Notes: a model not told the origin generated them from the sequence alone. A stretch of 64,000 nucleotides of DNA from Serinibacter arcticus (GCF_003121705.1 NZ_PYHR01000002.1:2294001-2358000), one strand, 5' to 3'. Shown: positions 25,047-33,696, counted from the first letter of the stretch. Made by a program: numbers and translations.

Positions 25047-26558
25047 TCACACCACGCGGCGCAGCCGCAGCACGTTCCACGACACCGGCGGCAGCGTCAC
25101 GGTCACCCGCGCGCCGTCGAGCGCCGCGGTCACGTTCGCGCGCGGGAGGACGGTGGTGTCGTCGTCGACCGTCGCCGCCCAGTACGGGTCGTCGTGCGCG
25201 TACGACGTCGCCTCGACGAGCTCCAGGCCCTCGATCCGGAGATCGACGGCGAGCTCGGCCGCGTCCTCGATCCCGCGGTTCACGGCGAACACCACGAGGT
25301 CGCCGCTCTCGGCGTCCCACGTCGCGACCGAGTCGACGAACCCGGCGGTGCCGTAGCGCGCACTCTCGTACGTCGGCACCTCCAGCGCGGTGTGCAGCAC
25401 GACGCCCCTGGCCAGCGCCGACGCCTGCGCGAACGGGTGGAACGTCGTCTGCTTCCAGATCCGCCCACCCGGCTCGGTCATGATCGGCGCGATGACGTTG
25501 ACGAGCTGCGCGAGCGACGCGGCGTGCACGCGGTCCGTGTGGCGCAGCAGGGAGATGAGCAGCCCGCCGACCACGACGGCGTCGGCCACCGTGTAGCGGT
25601 CCTCGAGCAGCACCGGGGCCACCGGCCAGTCCGTGCCCGACGGCGGACGCGACTCCGCGCGGTCCTGGTACCAGACGTTCCACTCGTCGAGCGAGATGTG
25701 GATGCGCTTGGAGTGCTTGCCGGCGGCACGCACGGCGTCCGCCGTCGCCACGATCGAGTCGATGAAGGAGTCCATCCGGACGCCGGCCGCGAGGAACGAG
25801 GCCAGGTCGCCGTCGTGCTCCGCGAAGTAGATGTGCGCGGAGATGAGGTCGACGAGCTCATAGGTCTCCGTCAGCACCTCGTGCTCCCAGGCGCCGAACG
25901 TCGGCATGTCCGAGGCCGAGGACCCGCACGCGACCAGCTCGAGGTCGGGGTCGATCTGGCGCATCGCGCGCGCCGTCTCGGCGGCGAGGCGCCCGTACTC
26001 GGCCGCCGTCTTGTGGCCGGTCTGCCACGGCCCGTCCATCTCGTTGCCGAGGCACCACAGCGAGATCGCGTGCGGCGAGTCGCTGCCGTTGGCGCGCCGC
26101 TGCTCCGAGAGCTGCGTGCCGCCGTCGACGTTGCTGTACTCCAGCAGCTCGATCGCCTCCGCGACCCCGCGCGTGCCGAGGTTGACCGCCATCATCGGCT
26201 CGACATCGGCCTTGCGTGCCCAGCGCACGAACTCGTCGAGACCGACCGTGTTGGGCTCGCTGGAGTGCCACGCGAGGTCGAGCCGCGTCGGCCGCTCCCC
26301 CTGCGGCCCGACGCCGTCCTCCCACTTGTAGCCCGAGACGAAGTTGCCGCCCGGGTAGCGCACGGTCGAGACGCCGAGCTCCCGCACGAGCTCGATGACG
26401 TCGCCGCGGAAGCCGTCGGCGTCGGCGGTCGGGTGGCCGGGGTCGTGGATGCCGGTGTAGACCGACCGACCGAGGTGCTCGACGAACGAGCCGAAGGTGC
26501 GGCGACGGACGGGGCCGACGACGAAGGCCGGGTCGACGACGAGGCGTGCGTGGGTCAC
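25047..26558 (-). CDS. Alpha-L-arabinofuranosidase, GH51
   Basis: A 503-residue cytoplasmic enzyme of glycoside hydrolase family 51. The acid/base glutamate is in LWCLGNEMDGPWQ near residue 172 and the nucleophile in ISLDEWNVWY near 290; VRYPGGNFVSGYKWEDG near 75 is also diagnostic, and the C-terminal part is the usual beta-sandwich. There is no signal peptide, so it acts on imported arabino-oligosaccharides. GTG 26558 is chosen because AGGAG precedes it; the open frame further upstream overlaps the next gene. It is the last gene of the sugar locus. Confidence 0.93.
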   Translation of the reverse strand: MTHARLVVDPAFVVGPVRRRTFGSFVEHLGRSVYTGIHDPGHPTADADGFRGDVIELVRELGVSTVRYPGGNFVSGYKWEDGVGPQGERPTRLDLAWHSSEPNTVGLDEFVRWARKADVEPMMAVNLGTRGVAEAIELLEYSNVDGGTQLSEQRRANGSDSPHAISLWCLGNEMDGPWQTGHKTAAEYGRLAAETARAMRQIDPDLELVACGSSASDMPTFGAWEHEVLTETYELVDLISAHIYFAEHDGDLASFLAAGVRMDSFIDSIVATADAVRAAGKHSKRIHISLDEWNVWYQDRAESRPPSGTDWPVAPVLLEDRYTVADAVVVGGLLISLLRHTDRVHAASLAQLVNVIAPIMTEPGGRIWKQTTFHPFAQASALARGVVLHTALEVPTYESARYGTAGFVDSVATWDAESGDLVVFAVNRGIEDAAELAVDLRIEGLELVEATSYAHDDPYWAATVDDDTTVLPRANVTAALDGARVTVTLPPVSWNVLRLRRVV

Positions 26559-26605
26559 GGTGCTCCTGCGGGTGAGGCGTCGGTGCGGGTCAGACGTCGT
26601 GCGGG

Positions 26606-28372
26606 TCAGAAGTCGGTGTGGCCGAGCTGCGGCGCCGCGACGAAGCGCACGGCCGCGTCGGGGGCGCCGAGGAGCTCGAGCAGCACGATGCTGTCGGCCT
26701 GCCCGGTGACGATCTGGCCGGGCACGTACATCGTCGCCGTCGGACCCTTGCTCCAGTACCGACCGAGGTTCACGCCGTTGACCCAGACCATGCCCTTGCC
26801 CCAGCCCGAGACGTCCAGGAAGAGGTCGCGGCCGGCGGGCAGGTCGCTCGTCCAGCGCGACAGCGACGGTCCGGCGATCGGGCCGGCGGCCTCGCACTCG
26901 CCAGCGAACGTCGACTCCACGGCGAGCGCGTCGACGTCGACCGGGAGCACGTCCCAGCCGAGCAGCGGCTTGCCGGCGAGGGTCGCGGGACCGATGAGCC
27001 CCTTGGCCTCCCCGATGCGGGTGCCGTAGTTCACGCGGCCCTGGTCCTCGAGCAGGATTTCGAGCGTCGCGCCGTGGGGGGCAGCGGGCAGCGTCAGGCT
27101 GCGCGCACGCTCGGAGCGGTCGATGACACCGACGGCGACGCCGTCGAGGAAGACCTGGGCGCGGTCGCGGACCTCGTCGAACGCGAGCACCGACGGCTCG
27201 ATGTGCGCGACCGCCGTGCGGTAGCGGACGAACCCGCTGGCGACGGCGACGTCCTCGTGCGTGGGCACCTCGTCCCAGGACGATCCCTCGCCCAGGGTCG
27301 CGACGACGTCGAGCAGGCCCACCGTGCGGCGGCCGCCCTCGATCGTGAGCTCGGGGGCCGGGGTGCGGTGCGGCGCGGACTCGGCCGGGACGGGCGCGTA
27401 GCGCGAGATGACCTCGCGGAACGCGTCGTACTTCGCGGTCGCGGTGCCGTCCTCGGCCAGCGGGGCGTCGTAGTCGTAGGACGTGACCAGTGGCTGGTAG
27501 ACGCCCTTGTCGTTGGCGCCGTTGGTGAAGCCCATGTTCGTGCCGCCGTGGAACATGTACAGGTTGACCGAGCCGCCGACGGCGAGCAGCGCGTCGAGGT
27601 CACCGGCCGAGGCCGCGGCGTCAGTGACGTGGTGGTGCGCGCCCCAGTGGTCGAACCAGCCGTTCCAGAACTCCATGCACATCAGCGGGCCGGTCGGCTG
27701 CGCCGCGCGCAGGACCGCGAGCTTCTCGGCGGTGCGCGAGCCGAACGTCACCGTGCGGTGCAGCTCGGGGAGGCTCCCGCGCTCCTGCATCTCGGCCTCG
27801 GCCTGGTCGCACGTGAGGAGCGGGACCTCGACGCCCGCGTCCCGGTTCACCCGCACGAGCTCGCGCAGGTAGTCCTTGTCGTCGCCGTACGCGCCGTACT
27901 CGTTCTCGATCTGGACGGCGACGACGGGGCCGCCGCGCGTGATCTGGCGCGGAGTGACGATCGCGAGCACCTGCTGGAGGTACTCCGTGACCGCCGCCAT
28001 GTACTGCGGCTCGTTGCGTCGCACGCCGACGCCGGGGATCCGCATCAGCCAGGCGGGCAGGCCGCCGTTGTCCCACTCGGCGCAGATGTAGGGGCCGGGG
28101 CGCACGATCGCGTGCATGCCCTCGGCCTCCACGAGGTCGAGGAACCGTCCGAGGTCGCGCTGGCCGGTGGTGTCGAAGACGCCCCGCTCCGGCGCGTGCG
28201 CGTTCCAGGCCACGTAGGTCTCGATGGTGTTGAGACCGAGCTGGCGCGCCTTGCGGATGCGGTCCGCCCACATGTCCGGGTGGACGCGGAAGTAGTGGAG
28301 GGCACCGGACAGGATGCGGTGCGGCTCGCCGTCGAGCAGGAAGTCCTGCTCGCCGATGGCGAAGGTGGGCAT
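26606..28372 (-). CDS. Beta-galactosidase, GH35
   Basis: A 588-residue enzyme of family 35: GALHYFRVHPDMWADRIRKAR, then ETYVAWNAHAP, the acid/base glutamate in VAVQIENEYGAYG near residue 156, and the nucleophile in LMCMEFWNGWFDHWG near 233; FHGGTNMGFTNG is the conserved loop after it. The C-terminal half carries the jelly-roll domains with DVSGWGKGMVWVNGVNLGRYW. No signal peptide, so it hydrolyses imported beta-galactosides. It lies between the binding-protein gene and the arabinofuranosidase gene, which points to arabinogalactan oligosaccharides as substrate. Confidence 0.93.
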   Translation of the reverse strand: MPTFAIGEQDFLLDGEPHRILSGALHYFRVHPDMWADRIRKARQLGLNTIETYVAWNAHAPERGVFDTTGQRDLGRFLDLVEAEGMHAIVRPGPYICAEWDNGGLPAWLMRIPGVGVRRNEPQYMAAVTEYLQQVLAIVTPRQITRGGPVVAVQIENEYGAYGDDKDYLRELVRVNRDAGVEVPLLTCDQAEAEMQERGSLPELHRTVTFGSRTAEKLAVLRAAQPTGPLMCMEFWNGWFDHWGAHHHVTDAAASAGDLDALLAVGGSVNLYMFHGGTNMGFTNGANDKGVYQPLVTSYDYDAPLAEDGTATAKYDAFREVISRYAPVPAESAPHRTPAPELTIEGGRRTVGLLDVVATLGEGSSWDEVPTHEDVAVASGFVRYRTAVAHIEPSVLAFDEVRDRAQVFLDGVAVGVIDRSERARSLTLPAAPHGATLEILLEDQGRVNYGTRIGEAKGLIGPATLAGKPLLGWDVLPVDVDALAVESTFAGECEAAGPIAGPSLSRWTSDLPAGRDLFLDVSGWGKGMVWVNGVNLGRYWSKGPTATMYVPGQIVTGQADSIVLLELLGAPDAAVRFVAAPQLGHTDF

Positions 28373-28454
28373 GGGGGAACGTCCTCGGGTCCGGTGCTGG
28401 GTCGGGTGGGTGGTGCTGTGGTGCTGGTGGTGCGGGGTGGTGCCGGAATGCAGG

Positions 28455-28498
28455 AACGGGTGGCGACGTCGCCCTCGCGAGCGACCTCGCCACCCGTT
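28455..28498 (-). terminator. Strong hairpin between binding-protein and beta-galactosidase genes
   Basis: The arms AACGGGTGGCGA and TCGCCACCCGTT pair perfectly over 12 bp; after one mismatch, GTCGC and GCGAC add five more pairs around an eight-base loop. It lies 17 bases after the binding-protein stop. As an internal terminator or mRNA stabiliser it would make transporter transcript exceed enzyme transcript. Confidence 0.75.
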
Positions 28499-28515
28499 CC
28501 CCGGGAGTCAGGCGA

Positions 28516-29859
28516 TCAGTTGACCGTGAAGCCCTGCTCGTTGCCGTACTTGATCGTCGCGTCCTGCCAGGCGGCGAGACCGTCGGTCAGCGTGGTGCCG
28601 CCGATGTAGGCCTGGCCGACCGAGTCGTTGAAGATCGAGTTCGTGTAGACCTGGAAGGGCAGGTACTGCCAGCCCGGCGCGACGGCCTTGGCCGACTCGG
28701 CCAGGACCTCGTTGAGCTTCTGGTTGCCGAAGTACGGGAACTCCTTGCCCAGGAACTCCTCGTCCTCGAGCTCCGCGACCGTGGCCGGGAACGCGCCACC
28801 GTCGACGCGGAGCTGGACGCCCTCGTTGACAGCGGCGAACTCGAGGAACGCGTAGGCGAGCTCGGTGTCGGCAGACGCGGACGTCACCGACAGGGCGGAG
28901 CCACCGTTCTCGGCGGTGACCAGGTCGGCCCCGGCCTCCCACTGCGGCATGGGGGCGACGCGCCAGTCACCCTCGGCGGCGGGGGCGCCGTTCTCGAGGT
29001 TGGTGGGCATCCAGGCGCCGATGGTGAGCGACGCGATGGTGCCGTCGCCGAGGCCCTTGTTCCAGTCGTCGGACCAGGAGCTGACCGGGGCGAGAAGGCC
29101 CTCGTCGATCATCGTCTGCCAGACGTCGGTGAACTGCTTGACCTCGGGGGTGTCGAAGTTGACCGTGGCCTCGGTGCCGTCGACCTCGTACGGGTGGCCG
29201 CCGGCCTGCCAGATCATCGACGTCGTGAAGCCGGCGTCGCCGGTGTCGTTGGTGATGTAGAGGTTCGGGTCGGCAGCGTGGAGGGCGCGGGCCGCCTCGA
29301 GGTACTCGTCCCACGTGGTGGGGACCTCGACGCCGTGCTCGGTGAAGACGGCCTCGTTGTAGAACAGGGCCATGGGTCCCGAGTCGATCGGCAGGCCGTA
29401 GACGCCGCCGTTGACGTTCACGGAGCCCCACGGGCCGGGGGTGAAGGTGGACTCGAGGTCCGCGGCGCCGAGCGGGCCGATGTCCGCGAGGCCCTCGCCG
29501 ATCGCGAACTGCGGGACCGCGAAGTACTCGATCTGGGCGATGTCCGGAACGCCGGAGCCGGCGCCGATCGCGTTCTGGAGGGCGACGTACTGGTCGTTGC
29601 CGGTACCGGCGTTGACGAGCTCGACGTCGACCTCGGGGTTGGCCTCCTCGAACGCGTCCACGACGCTCTCGATGGTGGAGTCCCAGGCCCAGATCAGCAG
29701 CTCGCCGGAGAGGTCGCCCTCGCCGGCCGAGCCGGAACCGGAGCCCTCGGAGGAGCCCTCGTCGGCGCGGTCGGTGCCGCCGCAGGCCGAGAGGGTCATG
29801 GCGAGGGCCGCGATCGCGGCGGTGCTCGCCAGGACGCGGCGCTTGGTGCTCATGGACAT
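28516..29859 (-). CDS. Sugar ABC transporter substrate-binding lipoprotein
   Basis: A 447-residue family 1 extracellular solute-binding protein. The signal peptide ends in a lipobox MTLSACGG (Cys about 26), followed by an acidic/Gly/Ser spacer. GELLIWAWDSTIESVVDAFEEANPEV is the standard opening, and the closing region contains ADTELAYAFLEFAAV. It should bind galactose- and/or arabinose-containing oligosaccharides for the two permeases encoded upstream. I take ATG 29859; GTG 29871 in the same frame is possible. No ATPase gene is present, so a shared MsiK-type ATPase elsewhere is assumed. Confidence 0.9.
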   Translation of the reverse strand: MSMSTKRRVLASTAAIAALAMTLSACGGTDRADEGSSEGSGSGSAGEGDLSGELLIWAWDSTIESVVDAFEEANPEVDVELVNAGTGNDQYVALQNAIGAGSGVPDIAQIEYFAVPQFAIGEGLADIGPLGAADLESTFTPGPWGSVNVNGGVYGLPIDSGPMALFYNEAVFTEHGVEVPTTWDEYLEAARALHAADPNLYITNDTGDAGFTTSMIWQAGGHPYEVDGTEATVNFDTPEVKQFTDVWQTMIDEGLLAPVSSWSDDWNKGLGDGTIASLTIGAWMPTNLENGAPAAEGDWRVAPMPQWEAGADLVTAENGGSALSVTSASADTELAYAFLEFAAVNEGVQLRVDGGAFPATVAELEDEEFLGKEFPYFGNQKLNEVLAESAKAVAPGWQYLPFQVYTNSIFNDSVGQAYIGGTTLTDGLAAWQDATIKYGNEQGFTVN

Positions 29860-29975
29860 TGCTTGTCTCACTTCGTTGTTGGAAACAGGGCGTTGTGACG
29901 GGGTACAGCGGGGCTCAGCGTCAGCCTGCGGGGGCCGGGAAGCTGGGCTCGTTCAGGGGGTCGGACTGGTGACCG

Positions 29976-30917
29976 CTACTCCTTGACGGAGCCGGCGGCG
30001 AGGCCGGACTGCCAGAAGCGTTGGAGGAAGAGGAAGGCGATGATCAGGGGGATGATCGTCAGGAGGGAGCCGGTGATGACGAGGTCGAAGATCGCCTGTC
30101 CGCCGACGGTGGAGGCCTGGGCGTTCCACGCGTTCAGACCGATCGTCAACGGGTACCAGGCGGGGTCCTTCAGCATGATCAGCGGGAGGAAGTAGTTGTT
30201 CCACGTCGCCACGGTCGTGAACAGCAGGACCGTGACCGTCCCCGGCGCCAGGAGCGGCAGAGCGACCTGCCAGAACGTGCGGAACTCACTCGACCCGTCC
30301 ATGCGGGCGGCTTCCATCAGCTCGGTGGGGACGGCCTGGGTGGTGAAGGTCCACATCAGGTAGAGCCCGAACGGGGAGATCAGCGAGGGGATGATGACCG
30401 ACCAGGGCGTGTTGGTCAGGCCCATCTGGGAGAACATCAAGAACGTCGGGACCGCCAGCGCCGTCCCGGGCACCGCGACCGCGCCGATCACGATCGCGAA
30501 GATGGCCTTCTTGCCGGGGAAGGTGAACTTCGCCAGACCGTAGCCGCCCAGGATCGCCAGCAGCGTCGCCCCACCCGCACCCAGGACCACATACATGAGC
30601 GTGTTCGCCAGCCAGCGCAGGAAGATCCCGTCGTTGTAGGCCAGCGTGTTGGCGATGTTCTCGAACAGGGCGAAGGAGTCCCCGAAGGAGAACCCGAACG
30701 TGGACAGCAGATCCGGCTGCGTCTTGGTCGCACTGATCAGCAGCCACGCCAGCGGCAGCAGCGCGTACAGCAGCACGATCGCGGTCAACACCGTCAGCAG
30801 GACGTTCCTGCGGGGCTTGTCGTTGCTGTGAGCCTTGCGGGACCGCAGCCGCGGACCCGCGGAGCGGGACTTGGTGGTGGAGACGCCCACGGTCGTGGTG
30901 GGGGTGGTGGTGGTCAT
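29976..30917 (-). CDS. Sugar ABC transporter permease, MalG type
   Basis: A 313-residue inner-membrane permease with six hydrophobic segments after a Thr-rich, Arg/Lys-rich cytoplasmic N-terminus. The EAA loop that contacts the ATPase reads ELMEAARMDGSSEFRTFWQVALPLLAPG. Its ATG overlaps the stop of the first permease (TGATG). Together with that protein it forms the channel of the oligosaccharide importer. About 100 bases separate its stop region from the downstream binding-protein start, which lies on the other side, so the order of transcription is permease, permease, binding protein only if the binding-protein gene is transcribed after it. Confidence 0.92.
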   Translation of the reverse strand: MTTTTPTTTVGVSTTKSRSAGPRLRSRKAHSNDKPRRNVLLTVLTAIVLLYALLPLAWLLISATKTQPDLLSTFGFSFGDSFALFENIANTLAYNDGIFLRWLANTLMYVVLGAGGATLLAILGGYGLAKFTFPGKKAIFAIVIGAVAVPGTALAVPTFLMFSQMGLTNTPWSVIIPSLISPFGLYLMWTFTTQAVPTELMEAARMDGSSEFRTFWQVALPLLAPGTVTVLLFTTVATWNNYFLPLIMLKDPAWYPLTIGLNAWNAQASTVGGQAIFDLVITGSLLTIIPLIIAFLFLQRFWQSGLAAGSVKE

Positions 30918-31852
30918 CAGGCGTCCTTCCGCATGCCGCGCAGCTGGACGACGTAGGCGATGACCATGGTGAAGATCCCCATGATGATCGCTACCGCAGC
31001 GGCGTAGTTGTACTGCTGACCGGCGAAGGACAGGTTGTAGGCGTACAGGTTCGGGGTGAAGTAGGTCGTGATCGCGTTCGGCGCCAGCTTCTGCAGGATC
31101 GAGGGTTCGTTGAAGAGCTGGAAGGACCCGATGATCGAGAAGATCAGCGCGACCGCGATCGAACCCTGGATCGCGGGCATCTTGATGTGACGGATCACGT
31201 GATGCTGACGCGCCCCGTCCAGCTCGGCCGCCTCGTACAGCGAGACCGGGATCGTGCGGAGGCTGGAGTAGAAGATCAGCATGTTGTAGCCCACGAACGA
31301 CCACGTCACGATGTTCCCGATCGCCAGCAGCACCCACTCCGGCCCCAACGGGTTGGGGATGCTCCACCCGAAGAAGTCGTTGATGTAACCCACCAGCCCG
31401 AACCTCGGCCCGTACATGAACCCCCACATCAGAGCCGCGACCACCGCCGGCACCGCGTACGGCATGAACACACTGATGCGGAAGAAGTCCTTCCCGTACA
31501 GGCGGCCCGAGTCCACCGCCAGGGCCACGAGCATCGCGATCCCCAACATGATCGGAACCTGCACCACCAGGAACAGGCTCACCCGGCCCACACCGTTCCA
31601 GAACTGCGCATCACCGAACGCCCGGACGTAGTTGTCCAACCCCACGAACACCGTCCCCCCCACCAGCTGGGAACGGAACAAGGAGATGTACAGGGAATAG
31701 GCCAACGGTGCGATGAACACCAACGTGAACACCGCCATGAACGGCCCCACAAAACCCCACCCACCCCACGCCACCCGCGGACGACGAGCACGGAACGGGA
31801 CACCAGCACCCACGACATCCGCCTGCTGAGGAGGCACCACGGCCTGCGTCAC
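30917..31852 (-). CDS. Sugar ABC transporter permease, MalF type
   Basis: A 311-residue permease, first gene of the sugar operon. It starts with GTG 31852 behind AAGGAG. Six hydrophobic segments begin at GFVGPFMAVFTLVFIAPLAYS; the EAA loop is SLYEAAELDGARQHHVIRHIKMPAIQGS. It pairs with the MalG-type protein. The LacI-type operator O1 lies 23-36 bases before its start codon, where a bound repressor would block transcription. Confidence 0.92.
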   Translation of the reverse strand: MTQAVVPPQQADVVGAGVPFRARRPRVAWGGWGFVGPFMAVFTLVFIAPLAYSLYISLFRSQLVGGTVFVGLDNYVRAFGDAQFWNGVGRVSLFLVVQVPIMLGIAMLVALAVDSGRLYGKDFFRISVFMPYAVPAVVAALMWGFMYGPRFGLVGYINDFFGWSIPNPLGPEWVLLAIGNIVTWSFVGYNMLIFYSSLRTIPVSLYEAAELDGARQHHVIRHIKMPAIQGSIAVALIFSIIGSFQLFNEPSILQKLAPNAITTYFTPNLYAYNLSFAGQQYNYAAAVAIIMGIFTMVIAYVVQLRGMRKDA

Positions 31853-31874
31853 TTCCGACTCCTTCGTTGGAGAA

Positions 31875-31888
31875 TGATGACGTCACCA
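31875..31888. promoter_or_regulatory. LacI operator O1
   Basis: TGATGACGTCACCA differs by one base from the perfect dyad TGGTGACGTCACCA. It has the central CG of LacI-family sites and lies just upstream of the first permease start, 75 bp centre to centre from O2 (close to seven helical turns). Confidence 0.85.
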
Positions 31889-31949
31889 TCCTGACCCGAG
31901 GACTCTCGCACCTCGACCGGGCTGCGGTCAACCCGTCCAGGTCACAGTT

Positions 31950-31963
31950 TGGTGACGTCACCA
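31950..31963. promoter_or_regulatory. LacI operator O2
   Basis: TGGTGACGTCACCA is a perfect 14-bp palindrome with central CG in the middle of the 203-bp divergent region, placed to control both the sugar operon and the regulator gene. Confidence 0.88.
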
Positions 31964-32055
31964 TCTGCGAACCGAACGCACACGCACCGCCCGCACGCCC
32001 CGCCGTCGTTCGGGACCACGCGCCGCCGCACGGCTCCGTTGCTAGAGTGCCGCGC

Positions 32056-33093
32056 ATGACGACGACGACAGGCGGACCCTCCGGCCGCACCCGCCCGGGG
32101 CCGTCTATTGGTGACGTCGCCAGACTCGCGGGGCTGTCGCAGCAGACCGTCTCGCGCGTGGCCAACGGCGCCGACAACGTCCGCCCCGCGACGCGTGACC
32201 GCGTGCTCGCGGCCATGGACCAGCTGGGCTACTCGCCCAATCATGCCGCGCGGGCGCTGCGCTCCGGGTCGTTCCGCACCATCGGCGTCATCGCCCACCG
32301 CCTCTCGCGCACCGGTGAGGGCCGCACGATCGAGGCCGTGGTCGAGGCCGCCCGGGTCGAGGGCTTCACCGTCAGCCTCGTCGACGTCGCCTCGCCCAGC
32401 CAGACCGACATGGCCGACGCCGCCGCCCGCCTCACGCACCAGGCGATCGACGGCCTCATCATCATCCGGGCCGAGGACGCCACGCCGGCCTCGCTCGCCC
32501 TCCCGCCGCGCATGCCCGTGGTGGTGTCGGACTCCCGCTTCATCGGCCACCTCCCCGCCGTCGGTGCGGACCAGGCGGCAGGGACGACGACGGCGGTCCA
32601 GCACCTCCTCGACCTCGGCCACCGGACCGTGCACCACGTGCGGGGTCCGCTCGACTCCGGTCCGGCGCAGATCCGCGCCGACGCGTGGGCCGCCCGCCTC
32701 CGCTCGGCCGGGCGCCCGGTTCCCGAGCCCGTCGTGGGCGACTGGACCTCGGCCTCCGGCTACGCCGCCGGACAGCGCCTCGTCCTCGACCCCGAGGTCA
32801 CCGCGGTGCTGTGCGCGAACGACGAGATGGCCGCCGGCCTGATGCTGGCGCTGCACGAGGGCGGCCGGCGCGTCCCTGAGGACGTCAGCGTCATCGGCTA
32901 CGACGACATCCCGCTGGCGCCGTACCTCTGGCCGCCCCTGACCTCCGTCAACCTGGACTTCCACACGATCGGCCAGGAGCTCGTGACGGCGCTGCTGACG
33001 CAGATGCGCGGCGGCGTCGGACTCTCCGGCCACCACGTGCTCGTGCCGACGCGCCTGGTCGTGCGCTCGAGCACGGCCGCGCCGCACGGCTGA
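32056..33093 (+). CDS. LacI family repressor of the arabinogalactan-type sugar locus
   Basis: A 345-residue LacI-type regulator. The helix-turn-helix and hinge are SIGDVARLAGLSQQTVSRVANGADNVRPATRDRVLAAMDQLGYSPNHAARAL (about residues 17-65); the periplasmic-binding-like effector domain follows, with TAVLCANDEMAAGLMLALHEGGRRVPEDVSVIGYDD. Divergent to the transporter operon, it should bind the palindromes in between and be released by a galactoside or arabinoside. ATG 32056 is chosen; the longer upstream frame would run through the operator region. A strong hairpin follows the stop. Confidence 0.93.
   Translation: MTTTTGGPSGRTRPGPSIGDVARLAGLSQQTVSRVANGADNVRPATRDRVLAAMDQLGYSPNHAARALRSGSFRTIGVIAHRLSRTGEGRTIEAVVEAARVEGFTVSLVDVASPSQTDMADAAARLTHQAIDGLIIIRAEDATPASLALPPRMPVVVSDSRFIGHLPAVGADQAAGTTTAVQHLLDLGHRTVHHVRGPLDSGPAQIRADAWAARLRSAGRPVPEPVVGDWTSASGYAAGQRLVLDPEVTAVLCANDEMAAGLMLALHEGGRRVPEDVSVIGYDDIPLAPYLWPPLTSVNLDFHTIGQELVTALLTQMRGGVGLSGHHVLVPTRLVVRSSTAAPHG
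32109..32122. promoter_or_regulatory. LacI operator O3 inside the regulator gene
   Basis: TGGTGACGTCGCCA matches the O2 palindrome at 13 of 14 positions and lies 54 bases into the regulator gene, over the codons for IGDVAR. It may allow auto-repression by road-block or looping, but the conserved protein sequence alone could produce part of the match. Confidence 0.5.
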
Positions 33094-33138
33094 CCCCCGC
33101 CGTCGCCGAACCGCACCCGCACCCCCACCGAGACGTGC

Positions 33139-33175
33139 GGAGGGCCCGCCACCGCAGCGCGGTGACGGGCCCTTC
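33139..33175 (+). terminator. Terminator after the LacI gene
   Basis: AGGGCCCG and CGGGCCCT pair, followed after one mismatch by CACCGC pairing with GCGGTG around a three-base loop, giving a stem of about 15 bp, 46 bases after the regulator stop. The tail is CGTGT without a T-run. Confidence 0.8.
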
Positions 33176-33187
33176 CGTGTGATGGCG

Positions 33188-33296
33188 GTATCGCCCCCCT
33201 GCGGCGATACGACCTGCTCGACCGCCGGCGCTCATCACCCCCCTGCGGTGATGCACGACCTGGTCGAGCGGTGCTCATCGCCCCCCTGCGGCGATG
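33188..33296. repeat. Array of three hairpin repeats with compensatory changes
   Basis: Three hairpins with the identical loop CCCCTGC sit 43-44 bp apart: GTATCGCC/GGCGATAC (33188-33210), CATCACC/GGTGATG (33233-33253) and CATCGCC/GGCGATG (33276-33296). The spacers share CGACCTG(G/C)TCGA. The 429-bp gap from 33094 to 33522 holds this array and the terminator; nothing coding is seen. The base changes between copies keep pairing. Confidence 0.85.
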
Positions 33297-33522
33297 TGCG
33301 GCGTCGTGCTCCCTGACGAGCTCGACACCTACCTAGACGGGCGAGGTCGCCAGATGTGACGGCGACGCAGGTGTGACCTGCGTCACACACTCTGTCGGGT
33401 GCGGTTCGGCCGCGAGATTGCCCGAGATTCCGCCGTTCGGGGACGGCGACGGCCCCGGTGACGAGGATCGATCTCCTCGTCGCCGGGGCCGTCGGGGTCG
33501 GGGGGCAGCCCGTGCGGATCGG

Positions 33523-33696
33523 TTACGACCGGCGTCGCGAGAGCGCCTGCAGCACCAGCCAGACCACGACGGCGACGACCGCCACCACCACGAGCTTCCA
33601 GAGCATCCACATCAGCCGGAACCCGACGTCGACGATGAACCACGCGATGACGACGGCGAGGATCACGCCGAGAATGGTGCCGAGGCGGTTCTTCAT
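33523..33696 (-). CDS. Small membrane protein of 57 residues
   Basis: ATG 33696 opens a 57-residue frame with two hydrophobic stretches, GTILGVILAVVIAWFIVDV and WKLVVVAVVAVVVWLVLQAL, and a basic end SRRRS. This is a plausible two-helix or single long-helix membrane peptide of the kind often annotated as hypothetical in actinobacteria. No family is recognised. The start is about 45 bases from a repeat tract. Confidence 0.6.
   Translation of the reverse strand: MKNRLGTILGVILAVVIAWFIVDVGFRLMWMLWKLVVVAVVAVVVWLVLQALSRRRS

Noticed and set aside
33188-33296. CRISPR-like hairpin array
   Set aside because: Only three copies, the spacers are similar to one another and there are no cas genes.
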